Source: a virus
Virus record (IMG/VR): IMGVR_UViG_3300047560_002518
Coordinates: 1-64,000 of that record
DNA length: 64,000 nucleotides
Strand: one strand, 5' to 3'
Position 1 is the stretch's first letter, and the number at the start of each line of letters is the position of its first letter. The position numbers and the translations under genes were made by a program. The notes beneath the pieces were generated by a model. It ran no database searches. It was not told where the DNA came from and saw only the letters and a program-made list of their open reading frames with translations. This document shows, one piece after another, positions 42,711 through 51,652 of the stretch.

Positions 42711-43628
42711 TTTTGCTTTAATATCAGCTAACATATTGTCAATTAGTCGTTTTGTTTCGTCTTCGTTAAAATCCATTGCAGTATCGTTTAGCTGATCAGC
42801 TTCAAACGACGAAAACATGTTAATTCTAATTGGACTATATCGTTTATTAAATCCTTCTTTTTCAATGATATTAAAATGATTTGGATAAGTTACATTTTCA
42901 GCAAATGTACTTCCTAAAATTACAGTTCCCGGTGTATTAACTGCGTAAGCTAAATGTTGTCCTACACTATCACACCCTATAAAATAATCAGCATGTTGAA
43001 TAATTGAACCCCAAGTACGCAACGGAACATTTTCTGGGTGTCTTGTATATTCATTATTTGGTATTTGAAATTCTGACATACTGATAATATTATAATACTT
43101 GCTTAATTCTTTTGCAATTGATATAAATGTAGATAAATTTAAACTTCTACTCATTGGGTCAATTACTGTATTAAGATCAGTGCATTCTTCAGAACTGCGA
43201 CCAAATGGTTGAATTACAATAGTTTTTTCTTTGTTAAACTGTTCTTTTGCTCTTAAACATGCTACTTTCCCAGTAATATCGTCTTGTTTGTTAAACATAA
43301 TATTAGGTCGGTAATCAAAATCTTCTCTAATACTACCATTTATTAATTTATCAAATGCCTGTGAGATATTAATTTTTTGATTATAGTATTCATAATCAGC
43401 ATACGGTTCTGGTATAATTAATTCACTACCTTTAATAATATTTTCAAATATGCCTTTAGTTGATGATTCGTACATCCTATCTTGTAATAACGGATTGCCT
43501 AATAAAAATTCAGACCCGCCATCAAGAATAATATACGAATCTGGGTTTTCAATAATAAACCGCTCTAACGCCGGAATAGCGCATATTACTCTCCCCATAC
43601 CACCGTTGATTAAAATTGTCTTTTTCAT
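42705..43628 (-). CDS. Glycosyltransferase family 9-like (heptosyltransferase-type)
   Basis: The product has 307 residues. The N-terminus KTILINGGMGRVICAIPALERF matches the family 9 start (ILI.R.GGIGD....PAL..L), and the C-terminal domain has GCDSVGQHLAYAVNTPGTVILGST, corresponding to the D.G..HLA.A...P...LFG.T sugar-nucleotide site. These enzymes add heptose or similar sugars, in bacteria usually to LPS inner core. In a phage it may decorate virion or host surface glycans. GAGGAT precedes the ATG, which lies 80 bases inside the APS kinase gene. Confidence 0.7.
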   Translation of the reverse strand: MKKTILINGGMGRVICAIPALERFIIENPDSYIILDGGSEFLLGNPLLQDRMYESSTKGIFENIIKGSELIIPEPYADYEYYNQKINISQAFDKLINGSIREDFDYRPNIMFNKQDDITGKVACLRAKEQFNKEKTIVIQPFGRSSEECTDLNTVIDPMSRSLNLSTFISIAKELSKYYNIISMSEFQIPNNEYTRHPENVPLRTWGSIIQHADYFIGCDSVGQHLAYAVNTPGTVILGSTFAENVTYPNHFNIIEKEGFNKRYSPIRINMFSSFEADQLNDTAMDFNEDETKRLIDNMLADIKAKL

Positions 43629-44064
43629 AAATCCTCAATTTGTTTTCATTATTTACACAGTATGATAGCAAGATATCTCTAATATGGTTTGACCAAAATT
43701 CTGCATCTTGTGTGCTAACTCTAACATTGTAAGTTATTGGCGGTTGAAATATTTGATTAGTATTTTGGTATTTACAAAATAAACATGTATCAACAAATAC
43801 TGTAAAATCTGCATTAAATAAGTTTCTTATTTTAGCAGTAGGCGCAATAAAATCACAAATAACATATTTTGATTTAGATTCATCTGCTAATGATTTCATT
43901 CTAATGCCTTGTCGTAACCGACCTTCATCACTAAAATCCCAATCATTATAAAGTGATCGAATAGTATCACCGTTATAATATGTTGAATTTGGTAATTTTT
44001 CTATTAATTTACGAGCTAATGTAGTTTTACCGGCCCCTGATAATCCCATAATTAAAATTTTCAT
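43549..44064 (-). CDS. Adenylylsulfate (APS) kinase-like
   Basis: The product has 171 residues (E. coli CysC has 201). It would phosphorylate APS to PAPS, the donor for sulfotransferases. The P-loop is GLSGAGKTT at 7-15; YYNGDTIRSLYNDWDFSDEGRLRQGIR matches the CysC DGDN-R...FSEEDR block; ICDFIAP matches CAFISP; and FTVFVDT precedes the variable LID. A late extra Asn-rich helical segment replaces the CysC C-terminus. The start overlaps the repeat-protein stop (ATGA). No sulfurylase is visible, so APS must come from the host. Confidence 0.75.
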   Translation of the reverse strand: MKILIMGLSGAGKTTLARKLIEKLPNSTYYNGDTIRSLYNDWDFSDEGRLRQGIRMKSLADESKSKYVICDFIAPTAKIRNLFNADFTVFVDTCLFCKYQNTNQIFQPPITYNVRVSTQDAEFWSNHIRDILLSYCVNNENKLRIYEKDNFNQRWYGESNMRYSGVRAVYY

Positions 44065-44582
44065 ATATTAAAAAAGTCAGTAGCACTGTTTCTAATGTTT
44101 TCGCATTTATCGTATAATGCAACATAGTCGTATCCTAACTCTTCAAATGCTTCGTGTCTAATAGCATTTTCAAAATCAGTTTTAGCCTCAACGGTATAAC
44201 CCCATCGTCTATAAGCTTCTTGTCGTATTTCTAACGATTGATCATTTACTGCTTCTGGCGGATATCCAAATGTTCGATACGCAAGTCTACGAATAAAGAA
44301 AAACGGACTTTCGCAAGCTTCTAGTTTAATACCAGTAAATGCCCAATATCGCATATTATAACTTAAATCTGGATCAGGTAATGTAAATGTGTTTAAAGCC
44401 ATACTTGCTTCCCATCGAATATCCGGATCTGGATCAGTTAGTGCCGCTTCTGTAAATCCGTTTGTTCGATATGCATATTCACGAATTTGGTAATCTGGGT
44501 CGTCGTATGCTTCATCTGTTATTCCGTTTTCCTTGTAGTATTGTAGTCGTTGTTTTGTTGTTAACTCACTCATTTCTGTCAT
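44061..44582 (-). CDS. HEAT/LRV-like repeat protein
   Basis: The product has 173 residues made of about six helical repeats of roughly 24 residues, each with a form like D-P-D-x-x-I-R-x-E-A-x-x-x-x-G (for example AALTDPDPDIRWEA, SPFFFIRRLAYRTFGY, SLEIRQEAYRRWGY, ENAIRHEAFEELGY). This is a repeat scaffold of the HEAT or leucine-rich-variant type, most likely a protein-binding surface. Start has CTGGAGA upstream. It lies between the APS kinase and sulfotransferase genes, so it may bind one of them; that is inference. Confidence 0.65.
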   Translation of the reverse strand: MTEMSELTTKQRLQYYKENGITDEAYDDPDYQIREYAYRTNGFTEAALTDPDPDIRWEASMALNTFTLPDPDLSYNMRYWAFTGIKLEACESPFFFIRRLAYRTFGYPPEAVNDQSLEIRQEAYRRWGYTVEAKTDFENAIRHEAFEELGYDYVALYDKCENIRNSATDFFNI

Positions 44583-45363
44583 AAAATTTTCTCCAGTATT
44601 CTAAATCTGAGTATCGTTCTATAATATCATCAGGCAAAAGCATATGATTATTTATTTTGTTAACACTTGGTCGAACATCATGTAATCCTGGTAGATTAAC
44701 TTCGGCATCGCAACCGTTATCGTTAACTGTTGGAAGATTTGTAAAATCGTGTTTAAAATTTTCTATTTCTAAAAACTGATATAATGCATTAATCTCAAAT
44801 TCTGTATTTGAAACTAACGATTCATATTCTATCAAATATATAGAATGCGAATATTTTGAATGTATTGCTTGTTTTAACGCATTTAAACTATATCCAACTA
44901 CACCATTCCAATCCATTAAGCATTCAGCTCTTGAATATACATTTACATATTGTGAACCATATACTTGTGAATATATTGAATACGGATTTTTTCTGTATAT
45001 AGTTTCAAACGAATTTAATATATCACATATTGAGCGTACACAGCAAATAATTTTTACATTAGGCATTGCGTTGTATAATATATCAATGTGTCCAGCCCAC
45101 ATACGATTTGTATCAAAAATTATTTCATTTGGTATAGATTCATAGACTGTATCAAACACTAATTTTATAAGTTTTTGTGTATGTTCAGTAGTAACTATAT
45201 GATTTGTTCCTGAATAATCAGGTTTAAGAAGTGAATCAACTAATGGCCCTACTCCTGATGTAATATTTGCATAGCATTTTGGATTCTGTGATAAGATTGA
45301 CGATAATAATGTTGACCCAGATCTTGGTAATCCAGATATAAAAAAATATTGTTTGTTAGACAA
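44566..45363 (-). CDS. PAPS-dependent sulfotransferase
   Basis: The product has 265 residues. It would transfer sulfate from PAPS to a hydroxyl or amine of a glycan or protein. The 5'-phosphosulfate loop is SGLPRSGSTLLSSIL at 10-24; the 3'-phosphate site is CVRSICDILNSF with Arg110 and Ser118. A Tyr- and Asn-rich central part and a late YWRKFY segment are typical of this family. The start is a TTG with GGAGGAG in front, embedded in the codons of the adhesin C-terminus; no ATG in frame is usable nearby. Together with the APS kinase it makes a self-contained sulfation module. Confidence 0.8.
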   Translation of the reverse strand: MSNKQYFFISGLPRSGSTLLSSILSQNPKCYANITSGVGPLVDSLLKPDYSGTNHIVTTEHTQKLIKLVFDTVYESIPNEIIFDTNRMWAGHIDILYNAMPNVKIICCVRSICDILNSFETIYRKNPYSIYSQVYGSQYVNVYSRAECLMDWNGVVGYSLNALKQAIHSKYSHSIYLIEYESLVSNTEFEINALYQFLEIENFKHDFTNLPTVNDNGCDAEVNLPGLHDVRPSVNKINNHMLLPDDIIERYSDLEYWRKFYDRNE

Positions 45364-47926
45364 GTGCTCCTCCTCGATAGCCTTTTGTTACCCATGTTAC
45401 ATTGCTGTTTCCGCATACTGCTGCTCCTCCGGTACCGCCCGGTCTTCCTCCACCATAATACACAGTTGTATTTTGAGCAGTACTTTGTCCGCCACCCTGG
45501 CCACCAGAACCGCCATATGTGCCTCCACCGCCACCACCTCCACCGCCGAGTCCGCCAGTAGAACAAAACCCACCAGATGATCCACCAGAACCGCCAGTTT
45601 GCGTACAGCATATAGTATCAGTAGCATTAGTAGTACATGCTTTCCACCCTCTGCAGCCTCTTCCTCCTGGATTACATGATGATCCAATGCCTCGTCCAAA
45701 TCCACCATTACCGCCATTGCCAGCGTAGTAATACGAATATGATGAGCACCAACCAGCTGCGGTACCGGCAGTACCTGCTGTTGAACCAGCATAGTTACCG
45801 GATGTTTTATATGCTGCTCCATATGTTCCACCTGCTCCTCCTGGTATACCACCACCGCCTCCACCGCCACCACCGTGCCACGCGTCGCCACCACCACCAC
45901 CGCCACCACCACCGCCAATTGTGCAGTTGTTTATTATACGCAATGGGATATTAGTCCATATTGCTGGGCCACCATTAAAACCAGCAACACCTGTGCTTGT
46001 TCCTTTACACCCTCTTCCGCCAGCACCGCCGCATCCCATTACTGTTCCATAATTAATAAATGTAAGTGATTTACGAGCAGGCATTGTGATTCCACAGAAA
46101 CAGAACATAGGATTAATGTTTGATGAGCATAGTCTGCTACCAGAACCTATACAAACATTAACTGCTTTTATCCCGTCCCATCCATAATTAGATAATGTAG
46201 AACTATTAAAGAGTATGTTACCTGAACATGAATAGTATGTTATGTTTAAAACAGTTGGTACTCCGGCAATTGTTGGTCCAGTTTCGTATGTTTGAAATGA
46301 AGAACCAGTAGCTGTACATGCAGTTAACGTGTAATAGTAGGTATTTCCGTTAGTTAATGGGCCCACACATACTGGAGATACTGTAGTAACTGTATTTTTA
46401 ACAGTGTCTAAATATGTTCCACCGTTAGCTATATTTGCATTTGATTGCGAAGTATATGCACGAAGTGTATATGAGTTAATAACGCTATATGGGTCATATG
46501 GTACATTAAATAACAAGTATGTACATTGATTATTAGGTTCTACTATAATCGATGACGGTGCAGACGGGGCTGCACGAACAGTTACCGCAGACGATGTTGC
46601 AGTACCTCCGGGGTTTGATGCTTTTAAATAAACAGTATTATCAAGTGCCGGTGTTAATCCGCTAATTGTAAAATTTGTAGACGAAAGCTGTGTACTAATA
46701 TAGAAAAATACTAATGAACCAATAGATCCACTTGCAGTAGTCGTAATTGGAGGGCCGTTAAATGTTGCAGATAACTGAAATTGATTAGAATATACTGATG
46801 TATTAACAATATAATATGTAGTTGGGTTAACATATCCAGTTATTGTTCCTGGACTCGTACCAGAAACCATTATAGTAGCACCTCGTTCATAAGAAACTGT
46901 AGTAGTTGTAGTAGTAAACCAACCATTTGTTACTGCGTTAATTGATACACTAGATAATATAGTCGCGTCATGACAATATGTAAAAGTATATCCACTTGTA
47001 GATCCACCATTTGTAGTAGTGATTGCTGCTCCGCCTTGTGTTGCTGATAATTGAAATGTAGTAGGATTAGAAGATCCTATTACATAGTAAGTTTTAGGAT
47101 TTGAGTATCCAGTAATAACTGCTGCACCGGTACCACTTATTATTACTCTACAACCAACTGAGATATTTGGATAATAAATATCGCCAGTACCGCCGCATGC
47201 AAAATTCCCAGTTGTGCTTGTAATAGTTACACTTGATAATGGAAAAATACCAATATTAATAGGTACAAGTGTGCTTCCAACCCATGCAGTATAATACCCA
47301 CCGGATCCTGTAAAATTAAGATATGCAGAATTTGATCGTATATTACCGGTTGAACTATATACTGGTGCATTAGGTATTGTCCATGCAATTAAAACATCTG
47401 ATGATGTTGATCCAGACGAATTAGTTGCATATACATACATATTATATGAAGTATTTGCAACAGGTGATAGATTAGTTGAACTATTAATAGTAGTTCCAGT
47501 GTATGCTGGTGTAACACCGGTTATTAGCGTAGAATTATTATAAATTGAATAAGTTAATCCTGAAACATTTGTCCATGATATTATAAATGATGTTTGCGTT
47601 GAACTAGAATATGCCAATCCTGTTGGTGCAACAGGTGCAGTTAATACTGTATAGTTTGCCGAATCAGTATATGCTGTTCCTAAAAATGCTCTAACTCTCA
47701 TTACATATGATGTATTTCCAGTAAGTCCACTAATTGATGAACCGGTATTGCTAGTAGCTCCTACAACTTCAACACCTGCTTTATAAACCTTATAAGTTAT
47801 GCCCGGAATTGATGCAGCATCCCATGTAAGAATAAATCCTGTACTTGTAATCGACGATGCAGCTATATTTGTCGGTGGAGGTGGTCCGCCGGCACTACCT
47901 ACTAATATTAAGTTATTTCCACTCAT
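45356..47926 (-). CDS. Fibronectin III and polyglycine adhesin (tail fibre tip-like)
   Basis: The product has 856 residues from the ATG at 47926, with AAGG 11 bases upstream; an upstream ATG at 47974 would overlap the previous gene. Residues about 20-200 are two fibronectin type III-like domains (SFIISWTNVSGLTYSIYNN, TSYNMYVYATNSSG). The middle has repeated FQLSATQGG/FQLSATFNG modules. The last 250 residues are glycine-rich with long Gly runs and Cys pairs, resembling T-even gp38-type adhesins whose Gly-rich motifs form polyglycine II layers that hold receptor-binding loops. It is probably the host recognition tip. No chaperone is visible in the window. Confidence 0.72.
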   Translation of the reverse strand: MSGNNLILVGSAGGPPPPTNIAASSITSTGFILTWDAASIPGITYKVYKAGVEVVGATSNTGSSISGLTGNTSYVMRVRAFLGTAYTDSANYTVLTAPVAPTGLAYSSSTQTSFIISWTNVSGLTYSIYNNSTLITGVTPAYTGTTINSSTNLSPVANTSYNMYVYATNSSGSTSSDVLIAWTIPNAPVYSSTGNIRSNSAYLNFTGSGGYYTAWVGSTLVPINIGIFPLSSVTITSTTGNFACGGTGDIYYPNISVGCRVIISGTGAAVITGYSNPKTYYVIGSSNPTTFQLSATQGGAAITTTNGGSTSGYTFTYCHDATILSSVSINAVTNGWFTTTTTTVSYERGATIMVSGTSPGTITGYVNPTTYYIVNTSVYSNQFQLSATFNGPPITTTASGSIGSLVFFYISTQLSSTNFTISGLTPALDNTVYLKASNPGGTATSSAVTVRAAPSAPSSIIVEPNNQCTYLLFNVPYDPYSVINSYTLRAYTSQSNANIANGGTYLDTVKNTVTTVSPVCVGPLTNGNTYYYTLTACTATGSSFQTYETGPTIAGVPTVLNITYYSCSGNILFNSSTLSNYGWDGIKAVNVCIGSGSRLCSSNINPMFCFCGITMPARKSLTFINYGTVMGCGGAGGRGCKGTSTGVAGFNGGPAIWTNIPLRIINNCTIGGGGGGGGGGDAWHGGGGGGGGGIPGGAGGTYGAAYKTSGNYAGSTAGTAGTAAGWCSSYSYYYAGNGGNGGFGRGIGSSCNPGGRGCRGWKACTTNATDTICCTQTGGSGGSSGGFCSTGGLGGGGGGGGGTYGGSGGQGGGQSTAQNTTVYYGGGRPGGTGGAAVCGNSNVTWVTKGYRGGALV

Positions 47927-47943
47927 ATTTTTAATTACCTTTT

Positions 47944-50900
47944 TTATGAAATTCCGGATCCGGAAATGACCCAAGAAGTAGAACCTATCTTAAGTAAAGT
48001 AGCAAGTCCGGATGCTCCTAATGTTCTTGTTTTTGTAGTATCTGAAGTTCCTGCCCAAAATAAATTATCAGTTGTTGTAATAGATAATGCAGCTGATGTT
48101 ACATCATTAACAATCGTAATTGCAGTTCCTATTGGAAATGCAACTGACGAGTTTGCAGGTATTGTATAAGTATGCCCAGTTGTTGCACTACTATGGAAAA
48201 CATGTTTTCCAGAATCAGTTAATGCAAAACTGTATGATCCTACTTGTGCATTTTGAGGTACTTCTAAATAACCAACAGTAAATGTTCCAGCCGGTAATGT
48301 AGCATTTGTAGTAGCCGTTGATGTTAATGTTATCGAATTTGCACCAGCTGTTATTAATGAAGAACCATTTGCAATTGTTAGTGTAGTAGTTCCAGATGCT
48401 CCAGGATCTGTAATCACTAAGTTATTTACTTTAGTAAATGTACCAGTGCTTGCAGTAGTTGAACCAATTGGTGTATTTTGAATACTTAAAGCTTCAAATC
48501 CAACATTACTAACCCATCTTCCTGATGTAGATGACCAAGTTAATGTTTTATCAGTAGCACCTTTTAATGTAATACCGCCACCATTTGCCGTTGCATCAGA
48601 CGGAGTAGTAACTACACCTAATTCTATATTTTTATCATTAACTTGAATTGTAGTAGAACTAATAGTAGTTGTTGTTCCGGATACGGTTAAATTACCATTA
48701 ATAGTTGTTGTTCCTGATGACGAACCAATTGATATAGTTGTCGCAGCACCAAATGCATTTATAGTTGTTGCTGTAGTATTAAACACTGAAAATACAGTTG
48801 AATCTGTAACAACTGATGTTGTAAATGTTGGGCTTGTTGAAAGTACATTATTAGTTGAACCGGTTGATGTAGTAACACCTGTACCTCCATTAGCAACTGC
48901 TAATGTTCCAGTAACGCCAGTTGTTAATGGTAACCCGGTACAGCTTGTTAATGTACCTGATGTTGGTGTTCCTAATGCAGGTGTTACTAATGTTGGACTT
49001 GTATTGAACACTAATAAACCAGAGCCAGTTTCATCTGAAATAACACCAGCTAATTCAGATGAAGTTGTTGCAGCAAATACTGATAATTTGTTTGTTGTGT
49101 AAGTAACGGTACCACCGCCACCTAATGAAATTGTTGCTGAATCAGTTCCACTAAATGTAAGAGTATTGTTTATACCAAGTGTTTTTCCATCTACAATAGT
49201 AATTGTAGATCCTGTAGCTACTGCAGTAAATGCAATCTTATTAATTGAAGTTGCAGTTGCAGCACCAAGTACTGGAGTTGTTAGTGTAGGACTTGTTGAT
49301 AACACGTTGTTACCAGAACCAGTTGATGTAGTAACACCTGTACCGCCATTAGCAACTGCTAATGTTCCGGTAACACCAGTTGTTAATGGTAATCCAGTAC
49401 AGCTTGTTAATGTACCTGATGTCGGTGTTCCTATTGCTGGTGTTACTAATGTAGGACTATTACTAAACACTAATGATCCAGTACCAGTTTCATCTGAAAT
49501 AACACCAGCTAATTCAGATGAGCTTGTTGCAGCAAATACTGATAATTTGTTTGTTGTGTAAGTAACGGTTCCACCAAGTCCAAATGACACTGCTGCAGCA
49601 CCGGTAGCATCGTTTGAAGTTAATGTTATTGAATTACTAACTAACAGTGTTTTACCGTCTGCAATAGTTAATGTTGATCCAGTAGCCGGAGCAGTTATTG
49701 TAACTTTGTTAATTGCACCTGATGTTAATGAACCGTAAATTGTCGCTGACGTAGTGCTTGCAGTTCCAATAACTGTAGTGTTTGGTCCTGCTCCAATTGC
49801 ATTTGCACCAATAACAATTGTATTACTGTCTGCCGGAGCAGCACTAGTTGTATTATAACCTATAAATGTGTTATTATTACCGCTAGTTACTGAATTTGAT
49901 CCATTTGCATACCCTGCATACCATCCTACTGCAACGTTGCCGGCACCGTTTAATACATCGTGTAGTGCATAATGGCCTACTGCAGTATTGTTGCTAGAAG
50001 TTGATGTTTTAAGAGCATAATAACCAATTGCAATAGAACTTGATCCAATTAAGTTAGCCGATAATGCACTACTACCAATAGAAATATTATTACTTCCAGT
50101 AGTATTTGCAAGTAATGATTGATGACCAAATGCAACGTTATCTGAACCAGTTGTTGCTGCTTTAAGAGTCTGATATCCAGATGCGGTATTTCTTGCACCA
50201 CTTGAAACTGCAGCAATTGACGATAAACTTTGATATCCAAATGCAGTATTTGTTGCTACTGAGTTAGCACCTAACCCAACTGTGAGTGTATGCAGAGATG
50301 CATCTGTTGTTGTTGTAATTGTGCTTGACCAAGTACCTGTTGTAATTGTACCAACTGAAACTAATGATGATAATGTTGTTACATCAGTATTAACTAATGT
50401 ACCAGTAGTAGGCAATGTAACAGTAGTTGCACCAGTAGAAGTTAGTGTAATTGAATTTGCACCAGATGTTGCTAATGTTGATCCTTGTGCTAATGTTAAT
50501 GTTGCACTTGTTGTTGGTTCAGTGATTGTAACTTTGTTTACTGATGTTGCAATTAATCCACCAATTTTTAAACTATCATATGTAGCTGAAGTAAAATCAA
50601 CTACATTTGATGCAGGAGCAGTAGGTACTCCGCTGAATATTTTCCACACAGAATCACTTGCGTCTCTAATAACCCCTGTATAATACTGTGTTGAATTTTG
50701 TCTATAAGTTGAAACGATACCAATATCAACTAGATCTTGTAAATTAGTGTAACCGGAAAATACGTACGAATTAGAAATTCCTTTATTTAATGTTACAGTA
50801 TTTTTAATTGTAGTTGCACCGGTGCTTGCACCAATATTAACTACAGTACCTGCACCTGCAAAGTTTACAGTAGTGGCAGTTGTATTAAGTAAATCAAAAC

Positions 50901-51639
50901 TAGTAGATGCAGTAGTTACTGAAATTGCTATATTTGGACTTGTTGTAGTTAGTGTATTAGCAACAGTTGTGGTACCAGTGCTTGCACCAATACTAACCAA
51001 AGTACCTGCACCTGCAAAGTTTACAGTAGTGGCAGTTGTATTAAGTAAGTTAAAACTGGTAGATCCAGTAGTTATTGAAGTTGCTATATTTGGACTTGTT
51101 GTAGTTAGTGTATTAGCAACAGTTGTGGTACCAGTGCTTGCACCAATACTAACCAAAGTACCTGCACCTGCAAAGTTTACAGTAGTGGCAGTTGTATTAA
51201 GTAAATCAAAACTAGTAGATGCAGTAGTTATTGAAGTTGAAATACTTGGGCTAATACTGAATACAGCTTTTGCACCAGTAGAATAACCAGTTTCGTCTGT
51301 TAAGTTACCAGCTAAATCTGCAGAACTGCTTGATGATAATGCAGTTAAATTATCGGATCTATAAACACCATTTGTAACAGTTGCGGCATTTCCGCCAATA
51401 TTTAAATTAGCAACAGCAGTAGTTGATAAAACAGTGAACGGTGCTGTGCCGGTTGCAACAGTTGAAACAAATTGTGTTCCTGTAACTGTGCTACTTGAAT
51501 ATATTTTTTTACTAACACCGATACCACCAGTAACTATTAAAGCTCCAGTAGAAGACGATGTTGAGTCGGTTGATAACTTCAAACTTACAAGTTCGTTAAC
51601 TGTTAAACCGTTTTGTACAATAAAATCGACTGCTGCCAT
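47944..51639 (-). CDS. Tail fibre protein with YadA-head-like repeats
   Basis: The product has 1231 residues, highly Thr/Ser/Gly/Ala-rich. About residues 130-280 hold three copies of a 52-residue unit (LLNTTATTVNFAGAGT, GASTGTTTVANT). Residues about 460-630 are a YadA-like head run: NTAFGYQSLSSI, DNVAFGHQSLL, NNISIGSSAL, SSIAIGYYALK, NTAVGHYALHD, which form left-handed trimeric rolls in adhesins. Two further copies of a DETG...SPTLVTPAIGTPTSGTLTSCTGLPL segment follow. The N-terminus (MAAVDFIVQNGLTVNELV) could be the baseplate anchor. It ends with a C-terminal domain of GTAITIVNDVTSAALSITT type seen in marine phage fibres. Confidence 0.8.
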   Translation of the reverse strand: MAAVDFIVQNGLTVNELVSLKLSTDSTSSSTGALIVTGGIGVSKKIYSSSTVTGTQFVSTVATGTAPFTVLSTTAVANLNIGGNAATVTNGVYRSDNLTALSSSSSADLAGNLTDETGYSTGAKAVFSISPSISTSITTASTSFDLLNTTATTVNFAGAGTLVSIGASTGTTTVANTLTTTSPNIATSITTGSTSFNLLNTTATTVNFAGAGTLVSIGASTGTTTVANTLTTTSPNIAISVTTASTSFDLLNTTATTVNFAGAGTVVNIGASTGATTIKNTVTLNKGISNSYVFSGYTNLQDLVDIGIVSTYRQNSTQYYTGVIRDASDSVWKIFSGVPTAPASNVVDFTSATYDSLKIGGLIATSVNKVTITEPTTSATLTLAQGSTLATSGANSITLTSTGATTVTLPTTGTLVNTDVTTLSSLVSVGTITTGTWSSTITTTTDASLHTLTVGLGANSVATNTAFGYQSLSSIAAVSSGARNTASGYQTLKAATTGSDNVAFGHQSLLANTTGSNNISIGSSALSANLIGSSSIAIGYYALKTSTSSNNTAVGHYALHDVLNGAGNVAVGWYAGYANGSNSVTSGNNNTFIGYNTTSAAPADSNTIVIGANAIGAGPNTTVIGTASTTSATIYGSLTSGAINKVTITAPATGSTLTIADGKTLLVSNSITLTSNDATGAAAVSFGLGGTVTYTTNKLSVFAATSSSELAGVISDETGTGSLVFSNSPTLVTPAIGTPTSGTLTSCTGLPLTTGVTGTLAVANGGTGVTTSTGSGNNVLSTSPTLTTPVLGAATATSINKIAFTAVATGSTITIVDGKTLGINNTLTFSGTDSATISLGGGGTVTYTTNKLSVFAATTSSELAGVISDETGSGLLVFNTSPTLVTPALGTPTSGTLTSCTGLPLTTGVTGTLAVANGGTGVTTSTGSTNNVLSTSPTFTTSVVTDSTVFSVFNTTATTINAFGAATTISIGSSSGTTTINGNLTVSGTTTTISSTTIQVNDKNIELGVVTTPSDATANGGGITLKGATDKTLTWSSTSGRWVSNVGFEALSIQNTPIGSTTASTGTFTKVNNLVITDPGASGTTTLTIANGSSLITAGANSITLTSTATTNATLPAGTFTVGYLEVPQNAQVGSYSFALTDSGKHVFHSSATTGHTYTIPANSSVAFPIGTAITIVNDVTSAALSITTTDNLFWAGTSDTTKTRTLGASGLATLLKIGSTSWVISGSGIS
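50815..51245 (-). repeat. Three tandem 156-bp coding repeats in fibre gene
   Basis: Near-identical 156-bp units encode the 52-residue fibre module. The second and third copies share long identical stretches, so they are recent duplications or gene-converted; recombination could change fibre length. Confidence 0.8.
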
Positions 51640-51652
51640 TCTAAATTTCCTT

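Noticed and set aside
45349-45954. Overlapping plus-strand frames rich in Pro, His and Arg
   Set aside because: They are mirror images of the glycine-rich adhesin coding sequence; low complexity keeps several frames open.
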